NCBI RefSeq assembly: GCF_025950235.1
Contig: NZ_JAPDDT010000006.1
Location: 330,110 to 394,109, forward strand
DNA: 64,000 nt
Reading direction: 5' to 3'
Origin: Luteolibacter arcticus
Lineage (GTDB): Bacteria > Verrucomicrobiota > Verrucomicrobiia > Verrucomicrobiales > Akkermansiaceae
The translations under genes and the position numbers were made by a program. This document shows positions 36,138 to 44,993 of this stretch, piece by piece (the first letter of the stretch is position 1; the number at the start of each line of letters is the position of its first letter). The notes below the pieces were generated by a model. It saw nothing but the letters and a program-made list of their open reading frames with translations, searched no databases and was not told the DNA's origin.

Positions 36138-36533
36138 GGGAAACAACGAAAGGGGCGAAATTGACGAAATCTTAAGAGCAGGGGAAGTGGGGGCTTTGTG
36201 GCTGCTGGTGGTGGAGGATTTCACCGCCAAGACGCCAAGGTCGCCAAGTGAAGAGGATTCGGGGGGATGGCGGGGATTGGGACGGTCTCCCTAACATTGG
36301 ATGGAACCGCCGAGCCGCAGAGGTCGCGGAGGAACGCGGAGATTTTTTTGAGAGGATGTGGATCACGGGCGATTGCGGATCGTCACTCGGCGTCACTCTG
36401 CGGGCTCGGCGTCTTTGCGGTAAAGCTCCGCCAAGGACTCGTGGCCTTGCTTCTTCAATTTCGCTCGTTTCGCTCGTTTCGTTGTTCTCCTCACTGCAAA
36501 GAGTCGCGTCCTTGGCGTCTTGGCGGTGAAATC
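36138..36533. repeat. Nested cluster of dispersed repeats between thiC leader and AEC permease
   Basis: Three repeat families are interleaved as mirror copies. Family A (ATTTCACCGCCAAGACGCCA then AGG) is at 36218-36240 and as a perfect inverted copy at 36510-36532. Family B (CGAGCCGCAGAG-type) is at about 36308-36341 and inverted at 36386-36421. Family C (TTTCGCTCGTTTCG type) is at 36458-36490, with a degenerate inverted copy at 36141-36171. The C copy nearly matches that at 7971-8003. No gene is evident across the roughly 500 bp; the ORFs here are repeat translations. Confidence 0.75.
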
Positions 36534-36582
36534 GTGTTTTTTCCTTCAGGAATCCGGCTTGTGGGGAGGGGAGGGGCCGGAA

Positions 36583-37560
36583 ATGCTCCGTGCCGTGGAT
36601 ACTTCCAAGGCGGTTCTCGCGGCGGTGCTGCCGGTTTATTTGATCATTCTGGCGGGTGCCCTTTTGCGGAAATTGCGGGTTCTGAAGGTGGATCAGGACG
36701 AGCCGGTGTTTCGGCTGGTGTTCAGTGTCCTGTATCCCTGCTTCATTCTCGACAAGATCCTCGGCAGCGAGAGCGTCCGGAATGGCGGGGACGTGATCTG
36801 GGGGATTGGGCTCGGCTTCGGGCTCACGGTGCTCGGGTTTGCGGGGGCGTGGTTATTGGCGGGTCTGCTGCAATTTCAGAAAGGCTCGGGAAAGCGGACC
36901 TTCACGCTGGCCACGGGAGTGCAGAATTTCGGCTACACGGCGATTCCGGTGGTCGAGCTGATGTGGGCCGGTACCGGGGCGATCGCGATGCTGTTCGTCC
37001 ACAATCTAGGGGTGGAGCTGGCGATTTGGTCGGTGGGGGTGATGATTTTGTCGGGGGAGAAGACCATCCCGTGGAAGAAGCTGGTGAACGGGCCTGTGAT
37101 TTCCGTGCTGCTCGGGCTGGTGCTGGTGGGCAGCGGGCTGGACCGCTATTTGGAAACGGCTGGCGGGCACCCGGTCGGCGAGCCGATGCGCAGGGCCATG
37201 GCGTGGATCGGGGCCGGGGCCTTCCCGGTGGCGCTCCTCATCACCGGGGCGCTGGTCAGCGACCTGATCGGGGCGGAGCGGCCTTCGCCGAAGATCGTGC
37301 TTAGCGGGGTGGTCGTGCGGCTGGCGGTGTTGCCGATGTTGCTGCTGGCGGCGGCGAAATTCCTCCCCGCCCCGTTGGCGCTCAAGCAGGTCTTGGTGGT
37401 CCAGGCGGCCATGCCGTCGGCCATGACGCCCATCATGTTAGCGAAAGTTTACGGCGGCCGGCCGGGGGTGGCGGTGCAGATCGTCATTGCAACCACGGTG
37501 GTCAGCCTATTCACCTTGCCCTTCGTGATTATTTGGGGCCGGCAGTGGGCGGGTTTGTGA
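36583..37560 (+). CDS. AEC-family (auxin efflux carrier) permease
   Basis: The 325-residue membrane protein has about ten helices (VLPVYLIILAGALLRKLRVL; LVFSVLYPCFILDKIL; GFGLTVLGFAGAWLLAGLL) and the AEC motifs TFTLATGVQNFGYTAIPV and VVQAAMPSAMTPIMLAKVYGG. Substrates are unknown; relatives carry malate or organic anions. ATG 36583 (MLRAVDTSKA) is preferred; the upstream frame from 36520 is repeat-derived and would add 21 unusual residues. Confidence 0.9.
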   Translation: MLRAVDTSKAVLAAVLPVYLIILAGALLRKLRVLKVDQDEPVFRLVFSVLYPCFILDKILGSESVRNGGDVIWGIGLGFGLTVLGFAGAWLLAGLLQFQKGSGKRTFTLATGVQNFGYTAIPVVELMWAGTGAIAMLFVHNLGVELAIWSVGVMILSGEKTIPWKKLVNGPVISVLLGLVLVGSGLDRYLETAGGHPVGEPMRRAMAWIGAGAFPVALLITGALVSDLIGAERPSPKIVLSGVVVRLAVLPMLLLAAAKFLPAPLALKQVLVVQAAMPSAMTPIMLAKVYGGRPGVAVQIVIATTVVSLFTLPFVIIWGRQWAGL

Positions 37561-37630
37561 TGGATTTGTCGGCGGGATTCTGAAAGACACGGAGCATCCC
37601 CTTTGTAATGGGGCACGCACCGCGTTCGAT

Positions 37631-38449
37631 ATGACAAACGAATCTGACTGGGAGAACAGCGCCGACAACCCTCGCGCGCGATATATTGTACCAAACCTCG
37701 ACCGTGCACTCGTGATGCTGGAGCTGCTGAGCTCCCGTCCCGAGGGGATCAACGTGAGTGACTTGGGCGTCGAACTCAAGATCCCGAAGAACAGCGCATT
37801 CCGCATCGCGGTGACGCTCGAGAACCGCGGCTTCTTGGAGAAAGTCGAAGGCACCAAGCGCTACCGCCTGACGCCGCGCCTGCTGGTGCTCGGTGCGATG
37901 TCGGTGACCGACGCGAACCTTTTCGAGAAGTCGATCGACGTGATGCGCCGCCTGCGCGACGCGACCGGCGAGACCGCGCTGCTCGGCACGATGATCGATA
38001 CCGAAGGCGTGGTGCTCGACCAAGCGCTCGGCACCCACCACTTCAAGTTCGCGGTCGATGCCGGCACGCGCTTCTGCCTGCACACCGCCGCGCCGGGCAA
38101 GGCGATGCTGGCGGGCCTGCCGGAGGAAGAGCGCATCCAGCGCGTGATGCGGATGAAGCTGCCTCGCTTCACCCCGAACACGATCACCACCCACGAGGAA
38201 TTCCTGAACCACCTCAAAGAAGTTGCGGTACGGGGATACGGGTTCGACCTTGCGGAAGAAATGGAAGGCCAGACCTGCATCGGGGCTGCGATCCGTGGTG
38301 CCACCGGCGGCGTGATCGCGGCGCTGTGGATCACCGCGCCGTCTTCGCGGATTCCGGATACCCAGCTCGATTCCTTCGGAGCCGTGGTAAAAGCCCACGC
38401 GGATGAAATTTCCAGCCGCTTCGGGGCCGTTCTGTCCCAGATTGCATGA
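37631..38449 (+). CDS. IclR-family transcriptional regulator
   Basis: The 272-residue protein has an N-terminal winged HTH (ALVMLELLSSRPEGINVSDL, LKIPKNSAFRIAVTLENRGF) and a GAF-like IclR effector domain (DATGETALLGTMIDTEGVVL, LHTAAPGKAMLAGLPEEERI, TCIGAAIRG, GVIAALWITAPS). Its TGA overlaps the ATG of the PSD1 gene (ATGA at 38446-38449), so regulator and cytochrome-containing enzyme are translationally coupled. It probably controls its own operon. Confidence 0.93.
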   Translation: MTNESDWENSADNPRARYIVPNLDRALVMLELLSSRPEGINVSDLGVELKIPKNSAFRIAVTLENRGFLEKVEGTKRYRLTPRLLVLGAMSVTDANLFEKSIDVMRRLRDATGETALLGTMIDTEGVVLDQALGTHHFKFAVDAGTRFCLHTAAPGKAMLAGLPEEERIQRVMRMKLPRFTPNTITTHEEFLNHLKEVAVRGYGFDLAEEMEGQTCIGAAIRGATGGVIAALWITAPSSRIPDTQLDSFGAVVKAHADEISSRFGAVLSQIA

Positions 38450-41409
38450 GGTACTCGCTGGTCATCGGTCTCGGCGCATTGACCCTCGCCGCGTCCCCTC
38501 TGGGAGCGGTGGAGACCGAGGGCGTGGAGTTCTTTCGCAACGAGGTGAAGCCGATCCTGGAGCAGAACTGCTTCAAGTGCCACGGCGGCCTCGATGAAAA
38601 GGGCCACCCCAAGGTCCGCGGCGGACTCCAGCTCATCAGCCGCAAGGGCCTGATGAAAGGGGGCGCGCATGGCGCGGCATTCAACGAGACCGACCCGGCG
38701 AAGAGCATCATTCTGGAAGCTCTCTCGTACCAGAATGAGGACCTGCAGATGCCGCCACGCGGCAAATTGCCAGATGAGGATCAGGAAAAGATCACCCGCT
38801 GGCTGGAAATGGGAGCGCCGTGGACGCCGGAAGATGCCGACGTCCTGGTGGAAATCCACGACCCGCTCGCCGGGGTGACCGAGGTCAACGAGAAGACCAA
38901 GGCGCACTGGTCCTACAAGCCGATGGAGCGGCCCGAGCCGCCGAAGGTCTCCGACCCGGCATGGGCAGTGAACCCGGTGGATGCCTTCGTCCTCGCCAAG
39001 CTGGATGAGAAGGGGCTGAAACCGGTCGGCGAAGCGTCGAAGGCGGCGTTGCTACGACGTTTGTCGTATGACTTGACCGGACTGCCGCCATCGCTGGAGG
39101 AGATCAAGTCGTTCGAGGCGGATGCCTCGCCCGATGCGTGGAGCAAGCAAGTGGACCGCTTGCTCGCCACCCCGCAGTATGGCGAGAAGTGGGCGCGCCA
39201 CTGGCTGGATATCGTCCGCTACGCCGAGTCGAATGGCTTCGAGCGGGACAACGAGAAGCCCTTCGTCTGGCGCTACCGCGACTACGTCATCCGCAGCTTC
39301 AACGACGACAAGCCTTACGACCGTTTCGTGGCCGAGCAGATCGCCGGCGACGAATTGCCCGACAAGACCGCCGACTCGCAGATCGCCACCGGGATGCTGC
39401 GCCTGATGGCGTGGGACGACGAGCCGGCTGATCGCAAGCAGCACTTCTTTGATGTGCTCGATGACAATGTCCGCACCGTCACCGAGGGCTTCCTCGCGAT
39501 GACCGCGGGTTGCGCCCGTTGCCACGATCACAAGGGCGACCCGATCCCGCAATCGGACTACTTCAAGTTCACGTCCTTCTTCCGCGGCATCGAGCCGATG
39601 GGGCAGGGGGGCAAGCAGACGCAATTCATCCACTCTCCCGAACTTGCGGAAAACCGCGACCTGCAGCTTACCGAACTCGGTGCTGAGGAAAAGCGGATCC
39701 GCGAGTGGATGGCGAAGTGCGAGGAAGGCGCCCTCACGAATGTCCAGCGCACCAATCCGGAAGTTGCCGCGCGGGTGAGCAACCTGACCGCGACGGACCG
39801 CTGGCTCGTCACCGATGCCCGGTTGCGCCCGACGAATTGGTTCTACACGACCAAGCCGCCGGAGGAAGACTGGTCGGCGGTCGGGTTCCGCGCCGAGCGT
39901 GCGAATTGGCAGCAGGGTCCCGCCGGCTTTGGCACCGCCGCTCCCGGAGTGCAGGCCCGCACCGTGTGGACCGGCCAGGACATCTGGCTGCAAACCACCT
40001 TCGGCCTCGAAACGATTCCGAAGTCGGTGCTGCTGCATCTCTACCACGACGAGAACATCGAGATTTATCTCAACGGCCAGCCGGTGCTCCGTCGCGAGCA
40101 TCACGTGGCCGACTACGAGCGCATCACCGCATCGCGCGAGTTCATGTCGGCACTCCAGACCGGTCGCAACGTGCTGTCCGTGCATGTCCACCAGACCGCG
40201 GGCGGACAGTTCTTTGACCTCGGCTTGGAGATCGATGCTGTCACCCCGTCCGACCTGGTGCTCAATCGTCAGTATCGCTCGGTCAGCCGCAAGGATCGCG
40301 AAACCTACCGCCGTGGCCAGGCCCGGTTGGAAGAGATCGAGAACTTGAAAAGGTCGCCGGGTATCGAGGCGATGGTGGTCACGGAAGGCGGCCCGGTGCC
40401 GCCGCCGACGCACATCCATCTGCGCGGCAGTGCCCATGCCGAGGGCGATGAAGTTCAGCCCGGCTTTCCCGCGATCTGGGGTGGCGAGGTGGCCGCGGTG
40501 ACACCGCCCGCCGCCGACGCCAAGACCAGTGGCCGGCGTCTCGCGCTGGCGAAGTGGATGACCCGTCCCGACAATCCGCGGACCTCGCGGGTGATGGTGA
40601 ACCGCATCTGGCAGCACCATTTCGGTCGCGGCCTGAGCCCGACGCCGAATGACTTCGGCTATCTCGGCACCGCGCCGACGCATCCCGAACTGCTGGATTG
40701 GCTCGCCACCGAGTTCGTCGCGAGGGGCTGGAGCGTGAAGGCAATGCATCGCCTGCTGCTGAACTCCAAGGTCTATCGGCTTTCAATCGCATCCGACACC
40801 AAGGAAGCCGCGGCCGATCCTGCCAATGATCTGTTCTGGCGCTTCAATCCGCGCCGCCTCGGGGCGGAGGAATTGCGCGACTCCATCCTACTGAGCACCG
40901 GCGAGCTGAACTTGGAAATGAAAGGTCCCAGCATCTTCATCCCGATGCCGGAGGAAGTGCTCGCGACCTCTTCGACCAAGGGTGGCAAGTGGGGCAACAG
41001 TCCGCCGGACCAGGCGAACCGCCGCAGCGTTTACGTGAAGATCAAGCGCTCGCTGCAGCCGCCGATGTTTACCGACTTCGACCTCGCCGACACCGATACA
41101 ACCTGTCCGGTGCGATTCACCACGACCGTGCCGACGCAGGCGCTGGCGATGATGAACAGCGAGTTCATCCACGACAAGGCAACCGCCTTGGCCAAGCGCC
41201 TCGATAGCGAGCATCCCGGCGACCTCCAGGCCCAGGTGAAGCGCGCCTTCGAGCTCGTGGTCTCGCGCCAGCCGGATGAGGGCGAAGTCATCCGCTCGCT
41301 CGCCTTCATCAACAAGCTCAAGACCGACAGCAAGCTCGCGCCGGAGATGGCGTTGCAGCGCTTCGCCGTCGCCGTCTTCAGCTTCAACGAATTCTTCTAT
41401 CTCGACTAG
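38446..41409 (+). CDS. Planctomycete-type cytochrome / DUF1549 / DUF1553 (PSD1) protein
   Basis: The 987-residue exported protein starts with a signal peptide (MRYSLVIGLGALTLAASPLG). A haem-binding PSCyt1 domain follows, with CFKCHG near residue 43 and MPPRGKLPDEDQEKI. DUF1549 (VDAFVLAKLDEKGLKPV; GCARCHDHKGDPIPQ) and a jelly-roll-like insert (IEIYLNGQPVL) come next, then DUF1553 (NPRTSRVMVNRIWQHHFGRG; DLADTDTTCPVRFTTTVPTQ). The family is large in Planctomycetes and Verrucomicrobia and is always paired with DUF1501, as here. It is thought to be periplasmic or outer-membrane and redox linked; the substrate is unknown. Confidence 0.93.
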   Translation: MRYSLVIGLGALTLAASPLGAVETEGVEFFRNEVKPILEQNCFKCHGGLDEKGHPKVRGGLQLISRKGLMKGGAHGAAFNETDPAKSIILEALSYQNEDLQMPPRGKLPDEDQEKITRWLEMGAPWTPEDADVLVEIHDPLAGVTEVNEKTKAHWSYKPMERPEPPKVSDPAWAVNPVDAFVLAKLDEKGLKPVGEASKAALLRRLSYDLTGLPPSLEEIKSFEADASPDAWSKQVDRLLATPQYGEKWARHWLDIVRYAESNGFERDNEKPFVWRYRDYVIRSFNDDKPYDRFVAEQIAGDELPDKTADSQIATGMLRLMAWDDEPADRKQHFFDVLDDNVRTVTEGFLAMTAGCARCHDHKGDPIPQSDYFKFTSFFRGIEPMGQGGKQTQFIHSPELAENRDLQLTELGAEEKRIREWMAKCEEGALTNVQRTNPEVAARVSNLTATDRWLVTDARLRPTNWFYTTKPPEEDWSAVGFRAERANWQQGPAGFGTAAPGVQARTVWTGQDIWLQTTFGLETIPKSVLLHLYHDENIEIYLNGQPVLRREHHVADYERITASREFMSALQTGRNVLSVHVHQTAGGQFFDLGLEIDAVTPSDLVLNRQYRSVSRKDRETYRRGQARLEEIENLKRSPGIEAMVVTEGGPVPPPTHIHLRGSAHAEGDEVQPGFPAIWGGEVAAVTPPAADAKTSGRRLALAKWMTRPDNPRTSRVMVNRIWQHHFGRGLSPTPNDFGYLGTAPTHPELLDWLATEFVARGWSVKAMHRLLLNSKVYRLSIASDTKEAAADPANDLFWRFNPRRLGAEELRDSILLSTGELNLEMKGPSIFIPMPEEVLATSSTKGGKWGNSPPDQANRRSVYVKIKRSLQPPMFTDFDLADTDTTCPVRFTTTVPTQALAMMNSEFIHDKATALAKRLDSEHPGDLQAQVKRAFELVVSRQPDEGEVIRSLAFINKLKTDSKLAPEMALQRFAVAVFSFNEFFYLD

Positions 41410-41411
41410 CC

Positions 41412-42866
41412 ATGATCCTGCGCCCACCCACTGGCAACTTCTGCGGTCGCGTCCATCGCCGTGAGTTCATCCACCAGATCGGTGGCGGATTCACCTCGCT
41501 GGCGCTTGCCGGCATGCTGTCGCGCGACGGGGCTTTCGCGGCTGAGGCGGGCTACGACAACCCGCTCGCGCCGAAGCAGCCGCAGCTTCCGGCCAAGGCG
41601 AAGTCGGTGATCTTCCTCTTCATGTATGGCGGCCCGAGCCACATGGATACCTTCGACTACAAGCCGAAGATGTATCCGCTCGATGGCAAGACCATCCCGG
41701 TCAAGACCTTCGGCCGCGGTGGCAAGAAGAACGAGGGCCGGGTGGTTGGTCCGAAGTGGAAGTTCCGCCAATACGGCGAGTCCGGCAAATGGGTGTCGGA
41801 GCTCTTTCCGAACATCGGCGGCTGTGTCGATGACATCGCCTTCATCCACTCGATGACGGCGGACTCGCCGATCCACGGCTCGGCGATGCTGATGATGAAC
41901 AGCGGCTCGCTGCTCACCGGCAAGCCGTCGCTTGGATCGTGGATCAACTACGGCCTCGGCTCGCTCAATGAGAACCTGCCCGGGTATGTGGTGATGCTGG
42001 ACAAGACCGGCGGCCCAATCTCCGGCGCCAAGAACTGGAGCAGCGGCTACATGCCCGCGAGCTACCAGGGCGTGGTCTTCCGTTCGCAGGGGAATCCGAT
42101 TCTCAACCTGCAGAATCGCCCGGGCATGGATCGCGTCCAGCAGCGCTCGATGCTCGATTTCCTGGGTGACATCAACCAGTCCCACCTCAAGGGCCGCGAG
42201 CATAACAGCGACCTCGCCGCGCGCATCGCCTCCTACGAACTCGCCTACCGCATGCAGGCGACCGCGCCGGAAGCCATCGATGTCGAAAGCGAGCCGGAGC
42301 ATATCAAGAAGCTCTACGGCATGGACGGCGGTCGCACGGATGACTTCGCGCGGAAGTGCATCCTCGCACGCCGCCTCGTCGAGCGCGGTACCCGTTTCAT
42401 CCAGATCTATTCCGGTGGCGCGCACAATGACGACAACTGGGATGCCCACGGCGACCTGGTGAAGAATCACGAGTACCACGCTGGCAACACCGACAAGCCG
42501 ATCGCCGGTCTGCTGCAGGATCTGAAGCAGCGCGGCTTGCTGGATGAAACGCTGGTCATCTGGGGTGGCGAATTTGGCCGTCAGCCGACCGCGGAGTATG
42601 CCGAAGGCACCGGCCGCGACCACAATGCCTACGGCTTCACCACCTGGATGGCCGGTGGCGGGATCAAGGGTGGCACCAGCTTCGGCGAGACCGACGAGCT
42701 AGGCGGCGAGGCGGTGAAGGACCGCGTGCAGGTGAAGAACCTCCACGCCACGGTGCTCCAGCAGATGGGGCTGGATCCGAACCACCTGACGTATTTCTAC
42801 GGTGGGCTGGATCAGAAGCTCGTCGGGGTGGAAGGGGCGGATCCGATTCAGGAGCTGATTGCTTGA
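41412..42866 (+). CDS. DUF1501 family protein 1 (sulfatase-like fold)
   Basis: The 484-residue protein begins with a Tat-like leader (CGRVHRREFIHQIGGGFTSL) and has the DUF1501 motifs KAKSVIFLFMYGGPSHMDTF, SIHG-like repeat ADSPIHGSAMLMMNSGS, CILARRLVERGTRFIQIYSG, DNWDAHGDL and WGGEFGRQPTAE. The fold is related to alkaline phosphatase and sulfatases. It starts 2 bp after the PSD1 stop, so the two form one transcript with iclR. Confidence 0.93.
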   Translation: MILRPPTGNFCGRVHRREFIHQIGGGFTSLALAGMLSRDGAFAAEAGYDNPLAPKQPQLPAKAKSVIFLFMYGGPSHMDTFDYKPKMYPLDGKTIPVKTFGRGGKKNEGRVVGPKWKFRQYGESGKWVSELFPNIGGCVDDIAFIHSMTADSPIHGSAMLMMNSGSLLTGKPSLGSWINYGLGSLNENLPGYVVMLDKTGGPISGAKNWSSGYMPASYQGVVFRSQGNPILNLQNRPGMDRVQQRSMLDFLGDINQSHLKGREHNSDLAARIASYELAYRMQATAPEAIDVESEPEHIKKLYGMDGGRTDDFARKCILARRLVERGTRFIQIYSGGAHNDDNWDAHGDLVKNHEYHAGNTDKPIAGLLQDLKQRGLLDETLVIWGGEFGRQPTAEYAEGTGRDHNAYGFTTWMAGGGIKGGTSFGETDELGGEAVKDRVQVKNLHATVLQQMGLDPNHLTYFYGGLDQKLVGVEGADPIQELIA

Positions 42867-42870
42867 TTCC

Positions 42871-42986
42871 TGGGTGCGCGGGCCGCTGGCCCGCCGAAGC
42901 ACTGGCACGGCTGACTTGGCGATGCGGACTTGAACAGGCAGCAGGCTCTTCCGGTAGTTCAGCGGGTCATCGGCCCGCGCACCCAG
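42871..42986. repeat. 15-bp perfect inverted repeat with 86-bp spacer
   Basis: CTGGGTGCGCGGGCC at 42871-42885 is the exact reverse complement of GGCCCGCGCACCCAG at 42972-42986. The element fills the gap between DUF1501 and malQ. No poly-T run follows, so it is not a simple terminator. It may be a small inserted repeat element. Confidence 0.75.
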
Positions 42987-43018
42987 CGGGGACACGCTTC
43001 GCGCTGGAACGTGGCACG

Positions 43019-44710
43019 ATGCCTGCCAGCCTCCCCGGCATGTCCGTTCGCCTCGCCGGCCTCCTCCTGCCCGCCTTCACGCCCCGCCGCGACGGGGACC
43101 TCGGTATCGGTGATACCCGTGCCTTGAAGCAGTGGATCGACCGCTGCGCGGCGAACGGGATCGGCTTCCTGCAGTTGCTGCCGCTGAATGAAACCGGCGG
43201 GGACGACAGCCCTTACAACGCGATCTCCTCGGTAGCGCTCGAGCCGCTGTTTCTCACGATGGAGCTGGGGGAGATTCCCGGCCTCGAAGTGGCGGACATC
43301 GAGGCCGCGCGTGAGGAACTCGGCGAGATTCTCCATGCGGACAGTGTGAACTACCCGGCCGTGCGGAAGGCCAAGCGCACGCTGCTAGAGAAGGCATGGA
43401 AGCGCTTCCATGCCGGCCCGGGCGATGTGGCTTTCTTCCGCTTCCAGAGGGAGGAGAAGGCATGGCTGGAGAATTACTGCATCTATCGTTGGTTGATGGA
43501 TGAGGCCGGTGGCTCGGAGGCATGGGACTACTGGCCGGAGCCGATGCAATCGGTCGAGGGCGCGCTGGCTCACCTGACAGCCCGAAAGGCAGCCGATGGC
43601 GCGGGGGTGGATGAACGGCTGGATTACTATGCGTGGGTCCAGTGGTTGTGTTTTCTCCAATGGTGTTCGGTACGCGAACATGCCGACCACAAGGGCGTGA
43701 AACTGATGGGCGACATCCCTATCGGCGTGAGCCGCTACTCGGCCGACGTGTTCTTCAATCGCGAGGACTTCGACCTCGACTGGTGCGGCGGCGCACCGCC
43801 GGAGAGGATGTTCAAATACGATCGCTTCATCCAGCAGTGGGGGCAGAACTGGGGCATCCCGCTTTACCGGTGGGATCGAATGGAAGCCGAGGATTTCCCG
43901 TGGTGGCGTCAGCGAATCTCGATGCTAGCCGACATCTTCCACATCTTCCGCATCGATCATGTGCTCGGCTTCTACCGGATTTATTCGTTCCCATGGCTGC
44001 CACAGCGGAATGCCGAGTTTCTGGATCTAACCGAGGATCAGGCCATCGAGCTGACCGGCGGACCCTTGCCCGGTTGGAATCCGCGACCGGATGATACGCC
44101 AGAGCATCAGGCAGCGAATCGCTTCGATGGCGATGTGCGGCTGCGAATGGTCATCGAGGCTTCGCATGGAGCCGCGGTGGTGGGCGAGGACCTCGGCTGC
44201 GTGCCGGAGTATGTGAGGCCGCACCTTGCTTCGCTGGATGTGGCGGGCTTCCGCGTACCGCACTGGGATGCCGATGGTGAGGGCCACGTGATCATGCCAG
44301 AGGATCTGCCCGAGTGTTCGTTCGCGACTTACGCGACGCACGATCACGACTCGCTGCCGGCGATGTGGGAGAACTTCCGCGCACTCGCGGCGGACGAGGA
44401 GGCGGATGATGGCGAGCGCCATGGCGCGACGAACAACCTGCGGCTGATGGCGGAGTTTGCCGGCATCGAGCCGGACCAACCTTATGACGCGTCGGTGAAG
44501 GAGGCATTGTTCAAAGCGTTGTTAGATTCCCGCTCGCGCTATGCGGCGATCATGATCACGGATCTCTGCGACCTCACTGACCGCATCAATTCGCCTGGCA
44601 CCGTGGGACCGCGCAACTGGAGCTTCCGCCTGCCCGAGTCGCTGGAGAGTGTGGCGGAAGCGGAGCTCGCGAAGCTTCGTCCGTGGATCCACGAAGCGAA
44701 GCGCTGTTAG
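43019..44710 (+). CDS. malQ: 4-alpha-glucanotransferase (amylomaltase)
   Basis: The 563-residue GH77 enzyme moves glucan segments between maltodextrins. It has LPAFTPRRDGDLGIGDTRAL, LQLLPLNETGGDDSPYNAIS, GDIPIGVSRYSADVFF, FRIDHVLGFYRIYSFPW (catalytic Asp of the DHxLGF block), VVGEDLGCVPEYVRP (catalytic Glu) and ATYATHDHDSLP (Asp). ATG 43019 or 43040 could be the start; both are upstream of the first conserved block. It is not in an operon with glycogen genes here. Confidence 0.95.
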   Translation: MPASLPGMSVRLAGLLLPAFTPRRDGDLGIGDTRALKQWIDRCAANGIGFLQLLPLNETGGDDSPYNAISSVALEPLFLTMELGEIPGLEVADIEAAREELGEILHADSVNYPAVRKAKRTLLEKAWKRFHAGPGDVAFFRFQREEKAWLENYCIYRWLMDEAGGSEAWDYWPEPMQSVEGALAHLTARKAADGAGVDERLDYYAWVQWLCFLQWCSVREHADHKGVKLMGDIPIGVSRYSADVFFNREDFDLDWCGGAPPERMFKYDRFIQQWGQNWGIPLYRWDRMEAEDFPWWRQRISMLADIFHIFRIDHVLGFYRIYSFPWLPQRNAEFLDLTEDQAIELTGGPLPGWNPRPDDTPEHQAANRFDGDVRLRMVIEASHGAAVVGEDLGCVPEYVRPHLASLDVAGFRVPHWDADGEGHVIMPEDLPECSFATYATHDHDSLPAMWENFRALAADEEADDGERHGATNNLRLMAEFAGIEPDQPYDASVKEALFKALLDSRSRYAAIMITDLCDLTDRINSPGTVGPRNWSFRLPESLESVAEAELAKLRPWIHEAKRC

Positions 44711-44738
44711 AGCAGGGCCTGCTAGCGGATCGTCACGG

Positions 44739-44766
44739 TCCACTGGGAGCGCGGAATCGATTCCAC
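44739..44766. repeat. Dispersed repeat copy, GGAGCGCGGAATT family
   Basis: TCCACTGGGAGCGCGGAATC then GATTCCAC lies in the gap after malQ. The CACTGGGAGCGCGGA word is shared with 55934-55950. The rest of the 283-bp gap to the next start codon shows no further feature. Confidence 0.5.
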
Positions 44767-44993
44767 CTGGTTGGACTCCCGAACGGTAGGCGATCCACGA
44801 AACTGCCATGGACATCCTTCTGGTGGAGCCCGCGAGTCGCAGAGGCGGAACGCTTTGCCTTGCGGTCCAGATCAACTTCGGCACGAATTATCCGGATTCT
44901 GCATCGACCCAGTCAAAGCATTCGCCATCATGTGGAGAAGCTAGGGAGCCATCGGCTAATTTCACCGCGCGGGCACCCCATCCGGTTTCCAGC

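Noticed and set aside
36166..36530. Several ORFs of 70-100 codons in the repeat cluster
   Set aside because: They are translations of the dispersed repeats (FRSFR-type peptides) with no independent coding evidence.
42863..43018. Longer N terminus for malQ
   Set aside because: The extra 52 codons run through the inverted repeat and precede the first conserved GH77 block.
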